A DNA stretch of 64,000 nucleotides, from assembly GCA_016787805.1 (NCBI GenBank), contig JAEUTY010000018.1, forward strand, positions 160,765 through 224,764, given 5' to 3'. The translations under genes and the position numbers were made by a program. Position 1 is the stretch's first letter, and the number at the start of each line of letters is the position of its first letter. Origin of the DNA: Flavobacterium sp. Its GTDB lineage: Bacteria; Bacteroidota; Bacteroidia; Flavobacteriales; Flavobacteriaceae. Below, one piece after another: positions 8,462-16,737 of the stretch. The notes under the pieces were generated by a model. The model did no database searches and was not told the DNA's origin. It saw nothing but the letters and a program-made list of their open reading frames with translations.

Positions 8462-9232
8462 ATGACTCGACTTTTCAGTTTACTTTTGATGGTTGTTTTA
8501 CTGGTTTCTTGCAAATCAAAACAGTTGGTAGCTTCAGCTGATGCAAACGATGAAATCTCGGCGCAGAACATTATCAGTAAATACAACAACAATAATTTCG
8601 ACTTTTCTACATTATATATCAAAGCGGCAGCCAAATACCAAGACGAAAAACAATCGCAAAACGTAACCGCCGAAATCAAGATAAAGAAAAACGAAAAGAT
8701 ATTGGTTAGTGTTCGTTTTTTGGGAATTACCATGGCAAAAGCACTAATTACACCAACATCAGTGCAATACTATGAGAAAATCAACGGTAGTTATTTTGAA
8801 GGTGATTACATTGCATTGAGCAATTGGTTAGGAACCGATTTGGATTTCAATAAAGTGCAAAATATGTTGTTGGGAAAAGCATTAGATGATTTGTCAAAAT
8901 CAAAGTACAAAGCAACAATAGTTGACAAATTATATAAGTTAGAAGAAGTGGAAAACACCACTACAAAAAAAGATTTTTATTTTGAAGCCGAGCAGTTTTT
9001 GGTGCGAAAACAAGAAATAGCACAACCTGATCAAGCCCGAAAAATAATGGTTTTGTATCCGCAATACCAAAAGCAAAATGAGTTATTTTTGCCATTGTTA
9101 TTGAATATCGAAGCCAACCAAAACGAGAAGAAAACAACTATTGATATCGACTATAAAACGGTAACCTTAAACGAAGAATTTGGTTTTCCTTATTCGGTTC
9201 CTGATGGCTACGAACGTATTTATATAAAATAA
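8462..9232 (+). CDS. DUF4292 outer-membrane-type lipoprotein
   Basis: This is a 256-aa lipoprotein with a signal peptide whose lipobox reads LVSC (Cys ~18). The mature part matches the DUF4292 pattern, a LolA/LolB-like beta layer. Visible parts are FSTLYIKAAAKYQDEKQSQ, then KKNEKILVSVRFLGITMAKALITP and a C-terminal NEKKTTIDIDYKTVTLNE. The ATG at 8462 is preferred over an in-frame start at 8399 because only the former begins directly with the signal peptide and avoids overlap with the TPR gene. It sits between the TPR and EnvC-like genes, and a role in lipoprotein or envelope assembly is a reasonable guess. Confidence 0.85.
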   Translation: MTRLFSLLLMVVLLVSCKSKQLVASADANDEISAQNIISKYNNNNFDFSTLYIKAAAKYQDEKQSQNVTAEIKIKKNEKILVSVRFLGITMAKALITPTSVQYYEKINGSYFEGDYIALSNWLGTDLDFNKVQNMLLGKALDDLSKSKYKATIVDKLYKLEEVENTTTKKDFYFEAEQFLVRKQEIAQPDQARKIMVLYPQYQKQNELFLPLLLNIEANQNEKKTTIDIDYKTVTLNEEFGFPYSVPDGYERIYIK

Positions 9233-9237
9233 AACTT

Positions 9238-10491
9238 ATGGTAAAATACATTTATACACTTCTTTTACTTTGCGTAACGACGCTTACTTTTGCACAACCT
9301 AATCAAGAGGAATTAGAGCAAAAAAAGCAAAAATTATTAAAAGAAATTCAAGAAAAAGAAGCTCAACTACAGTCGGTTCGTTCGAAAGAAAAATCGGTGG
9401 CTAAATTATTACAAATTCAAAAAGAAAAAATCGGCTTAAAAGAAAGCCTTATCAATACTACCGAAAAACAAACAAAAGTTCTCAGTAACAATATTTACCT
9501 AAACCAACGTGAGGTTAATAAACTCAATAAAGAGTTGAAAGAACTCAAAGAAGACTACGCAACCATGATAGTAAAATCATACAAAAGCCGTTCGACCCAC
9601 AGTAGAGCGATGTTTTTGTTGTCTTCTGAAAACTTTTCTCAAGCGTACAAGCGTTTTCAGTACATGAAGCAATACAACAGCTACCGAAAAATGCAAGGTG
9701 AAGAAATTAAACGCAAAACAACTGAGTTAAAAGATTATAATGCAAAATTAAGCGGCCAAAAAACAGAAAAAGAGCTTTTGTTAGCCGAGCAAGAAAAACA
9801 AAAACAAGAATTGGTAAAAGAGAAATTAGATCAGGAAAAAATAGCCAATAGCTTGAAAAAAGACAAAAAACAAATTGCTGCCGAAATCAAGAAAAAGCAA
9901 CAAGAGGCGAAGAAAATCGATGCACAAATCCAAAAGTTGATTCGAGATGCTATTGCTGAAGCCAACAAAAAAGCAGCTGCTGCCAAAGCCAAAGCCAATC
10001 CTAAAACCACAACGGCCGCCGAAACAAAAGCAATTGAAAGTTCAACAAAAATTGTTTTAACGCCTGAAGGTCAAATCATTTCTAATAACTTTAAAGCCAA
10101 CAAAGGAAGATTGCCTTGGCCAGTTGAAAAAGGCGCTATTACATTGGGCTATGGAAATCAAACGCATCCAGTTTACAAATCGTTGGTTATTCACAACAGT
10201 GGAATCGAAATTACAACTGAAAGTGGCGCCAACGCAAGAGCAGTTTTCGCTGGTGAAGTGACTAAAGTAATCGTAATTTCACCTTTAAATAAAGCCGTTT
10301 GTGTACAACACGGAGATTATTTCACTGTATATCAAAACTTAAGTTCGGTAAATGTTAGCGCTGGTGATAAAGTAACCGCTAAGCAAGCTCTAGGAAAAAT
10401 CAGAACCAATGCAGAAGGAAAAACAGTGCTAAAGTTTATGGTTTCTCAAAATACAACATACGCCAATCCGCAACAATGGATTAGTCAATAA
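9238..10491 (+). CDS. EnvC-like murein hydrolase activator (degenerate M23 domain)
   Basis: This 417-aa protein has a signal peptide (~1-20), a long coiled coil (~25-260, very rich in K, E and Q) and a C-terminal LytM/M23 domain (~292-417). Coiled coil plus LytM is the EnvC/NlpD-like plan, in which the domain switches on amidases at division instead of cutting peptidoglycan itself. The zinc site looks broken. The first motif reads HNSGIE (His-319, Glu-324) where active enzymes have HxxxD. The YxHL position reads YQNL (Gln-366), and the final HLHF-type motif reads VLKF. I therefore call it a non-catalytic activator. It is the last gene of the TPR/DUF4292 operon and is followed by a bidirectional terminator. 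Confidence 0.88.
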   Translation: MVKYIYTLLLLCVTTLTFAQPNQEELEQKKQKLLKEIQEKEAQLQSVRSKEKSVAKLLQIQKEKIGLKESLINTTEKQTKVLSNNIYLNQREVNKLNKELKELKEDYATMIVKSYKSRSTHSRAMFLLSSENFSQAYKRFQYMKQYNSYRKMQGEEIKRKTTELKDYNAKLSGQKTEKELLLAEQEKQKQELVKEKLDQEKIANSLKKDKKQIAAEIKKKQQEAKKIDAQIQKLIRDAIAEANKKAAAAKAKANPKTTTAAETKAIESSTKIVLTPEGQIISNNFKANKGRLPWPVEKGAITLGYGNQTHPVYKSLVIHNSGIEITTESGANARAVFAGEVTKVIVISPLNKAVCVQHGDYFTVYQNLSSVNVSAGDKVTAKQALGKIRTNAEGKTVLKFMVSQNTTYANPQQWISQ

Positions 10492-10493
10492 AA

Positions 10494-10527
10494 CAAAAAC
10501 TCCGATGTTCAATCGGAGTTTTTTATT
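10494..10527. terminator. Bidirectional terminator between convergent genes
   Basis: AAAACTCCGAT and ATCGGAGTTTT form an 11-bp stem with a tiny loop, with A-rich and T-rich flanks on the two sides. It serves the EnvC-like gene (+) and the thioesterase gene (-). Confidence 0.92.
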
Positions 10528-11035
10528 ACATAAATAAGGCTTTCAATTCGGTGGCGTCGTGCGGATTCATTTTTCCGGCCAAAACCAAACTCAGTTGTTT
10601 GCGTCGTAAAGCGGCATCAAAACGCGATTTCTCTTCATCAGTAACTGGAATTAACTCGGGCACCGGAACAGGATTTCCCGAATCGTCTACCGCAACAAAA
10701 GTATAAATCGCTTCGTTGGCTTTCGAACGAATTCCACTTTCTCTATCTTCAATCCACACATCCAAAAAGATTTCCATGGATGAGGTAAATGCTCTCGAAA
10801 TTTTGGCTTCGATAGTTACCACACTTCCCAACGAAATCGAACGATTAAAAGCCACGTGATTCACGCTAGCCGTAACTACAATTCTACGAGAATGTCGTCG
10901 GGCCGCAATACTCGCCGCACGATCCATACGCGCCAATAACTCACCACCAAATAAGTTGTTTAATGGATTGGTTTCGCTTGGCAATACTAAATCGGTTAAA
11001 ATGGTTAATGAATCAGAAGGATGTTTTGGAATCAT
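10526..11035 (-). CDS. Acyl-CoA thioesterase (hotdog fold)
   Basis: This 169-aa single-hotdog acyl-CoA thioesterase of the YciA/ACOT type hydrolyses acyl-CoA to free acid and CoA. Visible signatures are NPLNNLFGGELLARMDRAASIAA, with the family N..G...GG..L..MD pattern and catalytic Asp, then VTASVNHVAFNRSISLGSVV and a C-terminal helix. A TAnnTTTG -7 box (TACCTTTG, complement of 11050-11057) lies 14 bp before the ATG, giving a very short leader. It is monocistronic between two terminators. Confidence 0.9.
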   Translation of the reverse strand: MIPKHPSDSLTILTDLVLPSETNPLNNLFGGELLARMDRAASIAARRHSRRIVVTASVNHVAFNRSISLGSVVTIEAKISRAFTSSMEIFLDVWIEDRESGIRSKANEAIYTFVAVDDSGNPVPVPELIPVTDEEKSRFDAALRRKQLSLVLAGKMNPHDATELKALFM

Positions 11036-11091
11036 AGTTTATTTTTTTGCAAAGGTAAGAATAGACGTGAGTTAATGCTAAAAATATAGTC

Positions 11092-11123
11092 CAAAAAAAA
11101 AATCCCGAAAAAATCGGGACTTT
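11092..11123 (-). terminator. Intrinsic terminator after the SPOR-domain gene
   Basis: Read on the minus strand, AGTCCCGA and TCGGGATT pair around a T-rich loop and run into about ten T. It ends the SPOR-protein transcript. Confidence 0.88.
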
Positions 11124-11127
11124 ATTT

Positions 11128-12081
11128 TTATTTAATCATAATCCATGCTTCGGGATTGTGCGTGCTTTGAATAGTAACTAAGGCATTTTGCGCTTCTGCC
11201 TGACTCGAATAACTGCCATATACAATCGGAACAGCTCCATATTTATTAGGCGCTAAACGGCGTGGTTTGTAACCCAATTGTTGTAAATCAGCAAACATTT
11301 TATTAGCAAAAAATTGTTTTTGGTAAACGCCAGCCACAATGTGATATGATTTTGCAACGCTAACATTTTCAGTTCCGTTTACAGCTAATGTTACGTTAGG
11401 TAAAGGATTTTCAATAAAAAACGTCGCCTCTTGTATTTTTTGATTTACTTGTTGCTGTACTTTGGTTTGCACCAACAACGTTTCTTCTTGAACGCGTTTT
11501 TGATAATAATCATTCCCTAAAAAACCACCAGTGGTCAATAAACCAGCTCCTAAAACAAACATCGCGGCGTATTTTAAAACAGCGTAATTATTTCTTTTTT
11601 CAGGAGTGAAAGCAATAGGCGCTTTTTCTTCTAATTGCTCTACTTCTTGTTGGTACACTTCACGTTTTACAGCTGGTGAAACATACGAAGTTAAACCAAA
11701 AGATTCAGGTAAATAGTTCAGTTGATTACTTGGTGTAAAAACCAAATTATTTTCAGAGTTGAAAAACAATTCGCCAATGTTGTGCAACGAAATGCCTCCA
11801 TAAATTTGAAGGTTGTTTTTCCAAGCGGCAACTTCATTTAAGATGGTATTTACCGCAACTTCAAACGAAATCTTCTCGGTTTGTGCAATATGATTGGCCA
11901 ATAAACCATCGTTGTTTTTGATGTTGGAATTGAACGAAACCACTTTTTTCGGCGGAAAAAAGGTATGCGTTCCTTCGTGTAATTGTGCTGATTGTGTGTC
12001 GGTTAAAAACGCGCCAAAACCAGGTACAGTCACACATTGGTAACGATACAATAATTGCGAAATATGGTGTTCAATCTTCAT
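11128..12081 (-). CDS. HU-like (CCDC81-type) / TM / SPOR domain protein
   Basis: This is a 317-aa one-pass membrane protein. Residues 1-~125 form an HU-CCDC81-type region, with ISQLLYRYQCVTVPGFGAFL and then LQIYGGISLHNIGELFF. One transmembrane helix spans ~168-188. A periplasmic coiled stretch follows, then a C-terminal SPOR domain (~244-317, SYHIVAGVYQKQFFANKMF and IVYGSYSSQAEAQNAL), which binds glycan strands stripped of stem peptides at the septum. I chose the ATG at 12081 over a start at 12099 because a TAAATTTG -7 box (complement of 12087-12094) lies 5 nt upstream, so the mRNA is probably leaderless. A cell-division role is likely. The cytosolic half is related in fold to DNA-binding HU proteins, but whether it binds DNA is unknown. 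Confidence 0.88.
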   Translation of the reverse strand: MKIEHHISQLLYRYQCVTVPGFGAFLTDTQSAQLHEGTHTFFPPKKVVSFNSNIKNNDGLLANHIAQTEKISFEVAVNTILNEVAAWKNNLQIYGGISLHNIGELFFNSENNLVFTPSNQLNYLPESFGLTSYVSPAVKREVYQQEVEQLEEKAPIAFTPEKRNNYAVLKYAAMFVLGAGLLTTGGFLGNDYYQKRVQEETLLVQTKVQQQVNQKIQEATFFIENPLPNVTLAVNGTENVSVAKSYHIVAGVYQKQFFANKMFADLQQLGYKPRRLAPNKYGAVPIVYGSYSSQAEAQNALVTIQSTHNPEAWIMIK

Positions 12082-12183
12082 ACGAGCAAATTTAGTCAAA
12101 CAAGGGCAAAACTAAAATTTTATTCACAAAAATTATTAACAATTCGGAAAAAGTGACTATTTTAGTTTTCTATTATTTTTTCA

Positions 12184-13290
12184 ATGACCGATACAGAATT
12201 AGTACACGCACTTGCCTTAGTTAAGGCCGATGGAGTAGGCGATATTATAGCCAAAAAACTCATCAACCATTGTGGTTCAGCCGAAAATGTCTTCACGGCA
12301 AAACCTTCTTTTTTGAAACGAATTGATGGCGTTGGCGAAGTTTTAATCAAAAATCTCAAAAGCAAAACCATCTTCCAAAAAGCAACTTCCGAATTTCAAT
12401 TTATCAAAGAAAATAACATCAATGTAGTTTATTTTCTGGAAGAGGATTATCCCGAACGACTCAAACATTGCATTGATGGCCCGATTTTGTTGTTTGCCAC
12501 TGGAAATATCAATTGGAATACGCGCAAAGTCATTAGCATCGTTGGAACAAGACAAATAACATCGTATGGAGCCGAATTTTGCAAAAAATTAATCGAAGAT
12601 TTAGCGCCGTTGAACCCGATTATTGTAAGTGGATTTGCTTATGGTGTTGATATTGTAGCACACCAAGCAGCCATGGATTTTGGTTTGCAAACTATTGGTG
12701 TATTAGCCCACGGAATGAATCAAGTGTATCCTAAAACACACAAAAAGTACATCGTCAAAATGGAAAAAAACGGCGGATTTTTAACCGAATTTTGGAGTAC
12801 ATCCAACCCTGAAAAAGAGAATTTTGTCAAACGCAATCGTATCGTGGCTGGTATTTCTGAAGCCACAATTGTAATCGAAAGCGCAGATAAAGGAGGTTCA
12901 CTAATCACAGCAACAATGGCCAACGACTACAATCGGGATGTTTTTGCGGTTCCAGGAAGAGTTAGTGATAAACTAAGTCAAGGTTGTAATAATTTGATCA
13001 AAACCCAACGCGCGCATTTATTGACTTCAGCGGCCGATTTAATTTACATTTTGAATTGGGAATTGGAAACCAAAGCGACAACGCCACCTGTTCAAAAACA
13101 ATTGTTTGTTACTTTGGATTACGAAGAAGAAAAAATTTACAATTACCTTCAAAAAAACGGCAAGCAATTACTGGATATCATTGCATTAGAATGCGATTTT
13201 CCAGTTTATAAATTATCTTCCATTTTGTTGAATATGGAACTCAAAGGCGTGATTCGGCCGTTGCCTGGGAAGTGGTTTGAAGCGATTTGA
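12184..13290 (+). CDS. dprA: DNA-processing protein DprA/Smf
   Basis: This 368-aa protein loads RecA onto incoming single-stranded DNA during natural transformation. An N-terminal helix-hairpin-helix-like region (~1-70, VKADGVGDIIAKKLI) is followed by the Rossmann-like DprA core (~80-290). Core signatures are GTRQITSYGAEF, VSGFAYGVDIVAHQAAM, TIGVLAHGMNQVYP, the KGGSLITA.MA stretch and VFAVPGRVSDKLSQGCNNLI. A C-terminal winged-helix domain (~300-368) is also present. It is transcribed divergently from the SPOR gene. ComF, another competence-linked protein, is encoded at 58.7-59.3 kb. Confidence 0.96.
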   Translation: MTDTELVHALALVKADGVGDIIAKKLINHCGSAENVFTAKPSFLKRIDGVGEVLIKNLKSKTIFQKATSEFQFIKENNINVVYFLEEDYPERLKHCIDGPILLFATGNINWNTRKVISIVGTRQITSYGAEFCKKLIEDLAPLNPIIVSGFAYGVDIVAHQAAMDFGLQTIGVLAHGMNQVYPKTHKKYIVKMEKNGGFLTEFWSTSNPEKENFVKRNRIVAGISEATIVIESADKGGSLITATMANDYNRDVFAVPGRVSDKLSQGCNNLIKTQRAHLLTSAADLIYILNWELETKATTPPVQKQLFVTLDYEEEKIYNYLQKNGKQLLDIIALECDFPVYKLSSILLNMELKGVIRPLPGKWFEAI

Positions 13291-13382
13291 GTTTTTTTGA
13301 AAGACATGTGTTTTTCACTTTTTTTGAATGATAATAGCCAAATGTCTATAAAAAGTTATTTTTGTTTTTCAATACTTTTACA

Positions 13383-14825
13383 ATGAACATCTTTTCGCTA
13401 TTTGAGGCTCTTCCATTCGATAAATCAGCGTTTCATAGTTTACCCAACGATGTGATTCTGCATTTTGAAAAAGAAATTCTAGAAAAAAACGCGCACAACA
13501 TTGATGCGAAGTTGGCCAACGATCTGCTTTTGGCAATAAAAAATTATTCCAACGAGTTTTTGTTTGTCATCAATACGCGCGATTGGTACAATTACTTTGC
13601 ACAAACCAATTACAGTCGCAACGAATTTCCGTTTCAATACGTTTCAACAACCAACGAGGAAAAGATGCGCGACTTTGTGGCTGTATTTTTGGAACCTTCT
13701 TTAACGTTATTTTCTACACAAAACATTGAACAAAATCAATTTGAAGAACTAGCAAAACTACTTGAAAACAAATCGTTCATTCCAGAAAAAGTCCTTACAA
13801 ATTGGAATATTCAAGCCATTGACAAAATGGATTTTGCTTTAGCCAGAATACACGAGACGGTGAATCAATCGGCCGACATTGGTTACATTAAAAACCGCTC
13901 TTTTTACGACTTTTTATCGCATTTTAAGAGTATCGAATTGGATGAAAAAGTACGTTTGCTTTCCTTCAAAATGGATAAGATTTACAAGAGAAATAGTCGA
14001 TTGGCTTTGGCACACGAAACTTTATTTGCTATATCTTACTACCAATCGTTTGAAGAAGATTTAAAGAGTGAATTGCTACAACACCGAAGTAAGGTGGAAT
14101 ACAAAAAAGCCAATTCTTCATCATCAAGTATTGAATTGCGTAAGATACTTTCGGTTGCTCTCGGAATTATTGCGCTCTTAGGTGTGACTGTTTTTTTATA
14201 CAAAATAACCAGAAACTCAAATCCTTCAGTAAGCAACCAATCATCAGTAGAAAACAATTCTACTGAACCCGTACTTGATCGTTATTATACTAGTATGAAA
14301 CCCAAAGTGGATAGTTTGAATCGCTATTTGACAGCTTATGATACAAGCAGTTGTTTGAATTTGCATTATCTAGATAATTTAAAAACAGGCGACAATCCAT
14401 TTAAATTTTTATATAACAATGGTTCGTATTCTAAAATAGCAACTGGCATAACGATTTACAATCAGTCGGAGTATGACGTGGTTTTGTTTGAAAAAGCTAT
14501 TCTTTTTGATTCGATTAAAATGCCACAACAAGCTGTTTTTATTCGGTCAAAACAATCACTTGAACTCACCATTTTGGGCGATCCATCTAGTAGAGTTTTT
14601 AGTTTTTATGTTGGAAAAAATTTAGCCACTTTTCATGCCGAAAACGAATTGCCAATTGTTGTTGAAAATTCGGTTGAAGAACCTCGATTTAAAGAATTAG
14701 CCTCCAATGCTAAATCACTTCTTTCGAAAGATTACTATTTAGCCAACGATTTATTCATAAGAAGTGAAAACGGAACAATTGTATTGGATTCTAAAAACTT
14801 AATAGAATTTACAATTCCAAACTAA
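13383..14825 (+). CDS. Unknown protein with one central transmembrane helix
   Basis: This is a 480-aa protein that I do not recognise. Residues ~1-240 are soluble and largely helical, with no signal peptide (starts MNIFSLFEALPFDKSAFHSL). One strong transmembrane helix spans ~253-272 (ILSVALGIIALLGVTVFLYKI), after a Ser-rich stretch. The remaining ~200 residues should be periplasmic, predicted mostly beta. They include a YNNGSYSKIATGITIYNQSEYDVVLF region that resembles a small sandwich domain. A -7 box TATTTTTG (13357-13364) lies ~19 bp before the ATG at 13383. An in-frame start at 13362 would overlap that box. It stands between dprA and the convergent trpS. Confidence 0.7.
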   Translation: MNIFSLFEALPFDKSAFHSLPNDVILHFEKEILEKNAHNIDAKLANDLLLAIKNYSNEFLFVINTRDWYNYFAQTNYSRNEFPFQYVSTTNEEKMRDFVAVFLEPSLTLFSTQNIEQNQFEELAKLLENKSFIPEKVLTNWNIQAIDKMDFALARIHETVNQSADIGYIKNRSFYDFLSHFKSIELDEKVRLLSFKMDKIYKRNSRLALAHETLFAISYYQSFEEDLKSELLQHRSKVEYKKANSSSSSIELRKILSVALGIIALLGVTVFLYKITRNSNPSVSNQSSVENNSTEPVLDRYYTSMKPKVDSLNRYLTAYDTSSCLNLHYLDNLKTGDNPFKFLYNNGSYSKIATGITIYNQSEYDVVLFEKAILFDSIKMPQQAVFIRSKQSLELTILGDPSSRVFSFYVGKNLATFHAENELPIVVENSVEEPRFKELASNAKSLLSKDYYLANDLFIRSENGTIVLDSKNLIEFTIPN

Positions 14826-14847
14826 TTATCATTTGAATAAAAAAGTG

Positions 14848-15819
14848 TTATTCAAATCCTAGTTTTTCTCTCACTCTTTTCAAAACACCATCAGCTACGT
14901 TTGCGGCTTTTTCAGCACCTTGTTTTAATAAAGTTTCTACTTCGTTTAGATTACTCATGTAGTAATTGTACTTTTCGCGTTCGGTTTTGAATTTTTCGGA
15001 AATCAATTCAAAAAGCGCTTGTTTGGCGTGACCATAACCGTAATTTCCGCCTAAATAATTTGCACGCATTTCAGCAATTTGAGTTTCGTTTGCAACCAAT
15101 TGATAAATGGCAAATATTTTACACGTATCTGGATTTTTAGGTTCTTCGAGTGGTGTACTGTCGCTTTCAATACTCATAATTTGCTTGCGCAACGCTTTGT
15201 CATCCAAGAAAATATTGATGATATTGCCACGCGATTTACTCATTTTTTGACCATCAGTTCCAGGAATGTACATGGTTTCTTCTTGCACTTTGGCTTCGGG
15301 AATCACAAACGTTTCGCCCATTTGATGGTTGAAACGTGAAGCCACATCACGCGTAATTTCGATGTGTTGCAATTGGTCTTTTCCAACCGGAACAAACTCG
15401 GCATCGTACAACAAGATATCAGCAGCCATCAGCATTGGATAGGTAAATAAACCCGCATTTACATCTTCCAAACGATCGGCTTTGTCTTTGAACGAATGGG
15501 CCAATGTAAGGCGTTGGTACGGAAAAAAACAGCTCAAATACCACGACAATTCGGCGGTTTGCGGCACATCACTTTGACGGTAAAAAATTACTTTATTGAC
15601 ATCCAAACCACAAGCCAACCAAACGGCCGCTGTGCTGTACGTGTTGCCTCTAAGTTCGTCGCCATTTTTAATTTGTGTAATCGAATGCAAATCGGCGATA
15701 AACAAAAACGATTCGTTGCCTGATTGTTCCGAAAGTTGAATCGCAGGCAAAATAGCGCCTAGTAAATTTCCTAAATGTGGTGTTCCTGTGCTTTGAATTC
15801 CGGTGAGTATTTTGGCCAT
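14848..15819 (-). CDS. trpS: Tryptophan--tRNA ligase
   Basis: This 323-aa class I aminoacyl-tRNA synthetase charges tRNA-Trp. The HIGH-equivalent reads GTPHLGNLLGA at residues 10-20 and the KMSKS loop is GTDGQKMSKSRGN at ~190-202. Other family signatures are IADLHSITQ and PMLMAADILLYDAEFVPVGKDQ (tryptophan pocket, ~130-150). Length is typical for bacterial TrpRS. The upstream region, shared with the divergent acyltransferase, contains TAACTTTG on the minus strand as a possible -7 box. Confidence 0.97.
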   Translation of the reverse strand: MAKILTGIQSTGTPHLGNLLGAILPAIQLSEQSGNESFLFIADLHSITQIKNGDELRGNTYSTAAVWLACGLDVNKVIFYRQSDVPQTAELSWYLSCFFPYQRLTLAHSFKDKADRLEDVNAGLFTYPMLMAADILLYDAEFVPVGKDQLQHIEITRDVASRFNHQMGETFVIPEAKVQEETMYIPGTDGQKMSKSRGNIINIFLDDKALRKQIMSIESDSTPLEEPKNPDTCKIFAIYQLVANETQIAEMRANYLGGNYGYGHAKQALFELISEKFKTEREKYNYYMSNLNEVETLLKQGAEKAANVADGVLKRVREKLGFE

Positions 15820-15912
15820 AAGATGCTGATTTAATGCAGTAGCAAAACTAATATTTCGGCAAAGTTAAAGCTTTGTATCAAAAATTCCGCACGATTGTTT
15901 ATTTTTGACGCT

Positions 15913-16650
15913 ATGAGACTACTAAAAATGATTTTTTGGATACTGTGGCGCGTTTGGTTCTATATTTTAATTGCCATTCCAATTATTGTTATGTTTCCGT
16001 TGTTGTTGATTTCGATATCGACTGAAAAGTTGTATCCTTTTTTTTTCAAATTAGCGCGTGTTTGGGCCGTTTTTATCCTTTATGGAATGGGATTTCATTA
16101 TAAAGTGGAGCGCGAAGAAGAAACCGTTTTAGGGAAAAGTTATATGTTTTGTGCCAATCACACTTCGATGACCGACATTATGTTGATGTTGGCAATTCAT
16201 AAAAATCCGTTTGTTTTTGTGGGAAAGAAAGAGTTGGTGAAGATTCCACTTTTCGGATTTTTTTACAAAAGAACGTGCATTTTGGTTGATAGAAACAGTC
16301 CAAAAAGCCGTACCGAAGTCTATGCTAGAGCACAAAAAAGATTGAATCAAGGTTTGAGCATTTGTATATTTCCAGAAGGGAAAGTTCCTGAAGAGCACAT
16401 ATTGTTGGATGAGTTTAAGGATGGAGCGTTCCGATTGGCGATTGAGCATCAAATACCAATTGTTCCGATGACATTTCCGGATAATATCAAACGGTTATCG
16501 TATACTTTTTTTAGTGGAAGTCCAGGTATTATGCGTGCCAAGATCCATCATTTTATTCCAACGGAAGGATTGACTTTGGAGGATAAACAACGCCTTAGAG
16601 AGCAAACACGAACAGTGATTTTGAACCAATTAAATGATTATAATGCATAA
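15913..16650 (+). CDS. 1-acyl-sn-glycerol-3-phosphate acyltransferase
   Basis: This 245-aa PlsC-family enzyme acylates lysophosphatidate to phosphatidate, the phospholipid precursor, at the inner membrane. Two N-terminal hydrophobic helices (~5-50) anchor it. The catalytic NHTSMTDIM carries the NHxxxxD motif, and FPEGKVPEE is the FPEG-type substrate motif. KRTCILVDRNSPKSR gives the intermediate block. The ATG at 15913 is preferred over TTG at 15895. A TATTTTTG -7 box at 15900-15907 ends only 5 nt before it, implying a leaderless or nearly leaderless mRNA. Confidence 0.92.
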   Translation: MRLLKMIFWILWRVWFYILIAIPIIVMFPLLLISISTEKLYPFFFKLARVWAVFILYGMGFHYKVEREEETVLGKSYMFCANHTSMTDIMLMLAIHKNPFVFVGKKELVKIPLFGFFYKRTCILVDRNSPKSRTEVYARAQKRLNQGLSICIFPEGKVPEEHILLDEFKDGAFRLAIEHQIPIVPMTFPDNIKRLSYTFFSGSPGIMRAKIHHFIPTEGLTLEDKQRLREQTRTVILNQLNDYNA

Positions 16651-16683
16651 AAAAAGAGTGCTTGGCCGAGCACTCTTTCTTGT
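16648..16683. terminator. Bidirectional terminator between convergent genes
   Basis: AAAGAGTGCT and AGCACTCTTT form a perfect 10-bp stem with a 6-nt loop. It separates the acyltransferase (+) from the anti-sigma/beta-barrel gene (-). Confidence 0.9.
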
Positions 16684-16737
16684 TACTTCCCAAAGGAAAA
16701 TAACACCACTTAACTAATTTTAAACAAGCAATTAACC

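Noticed and set aside
9238-10491. Active M23 endopeptidase call
   Set aside because: Zinc-binding motifs are altered at three positions, so an EnvC-like activator is the better reading.
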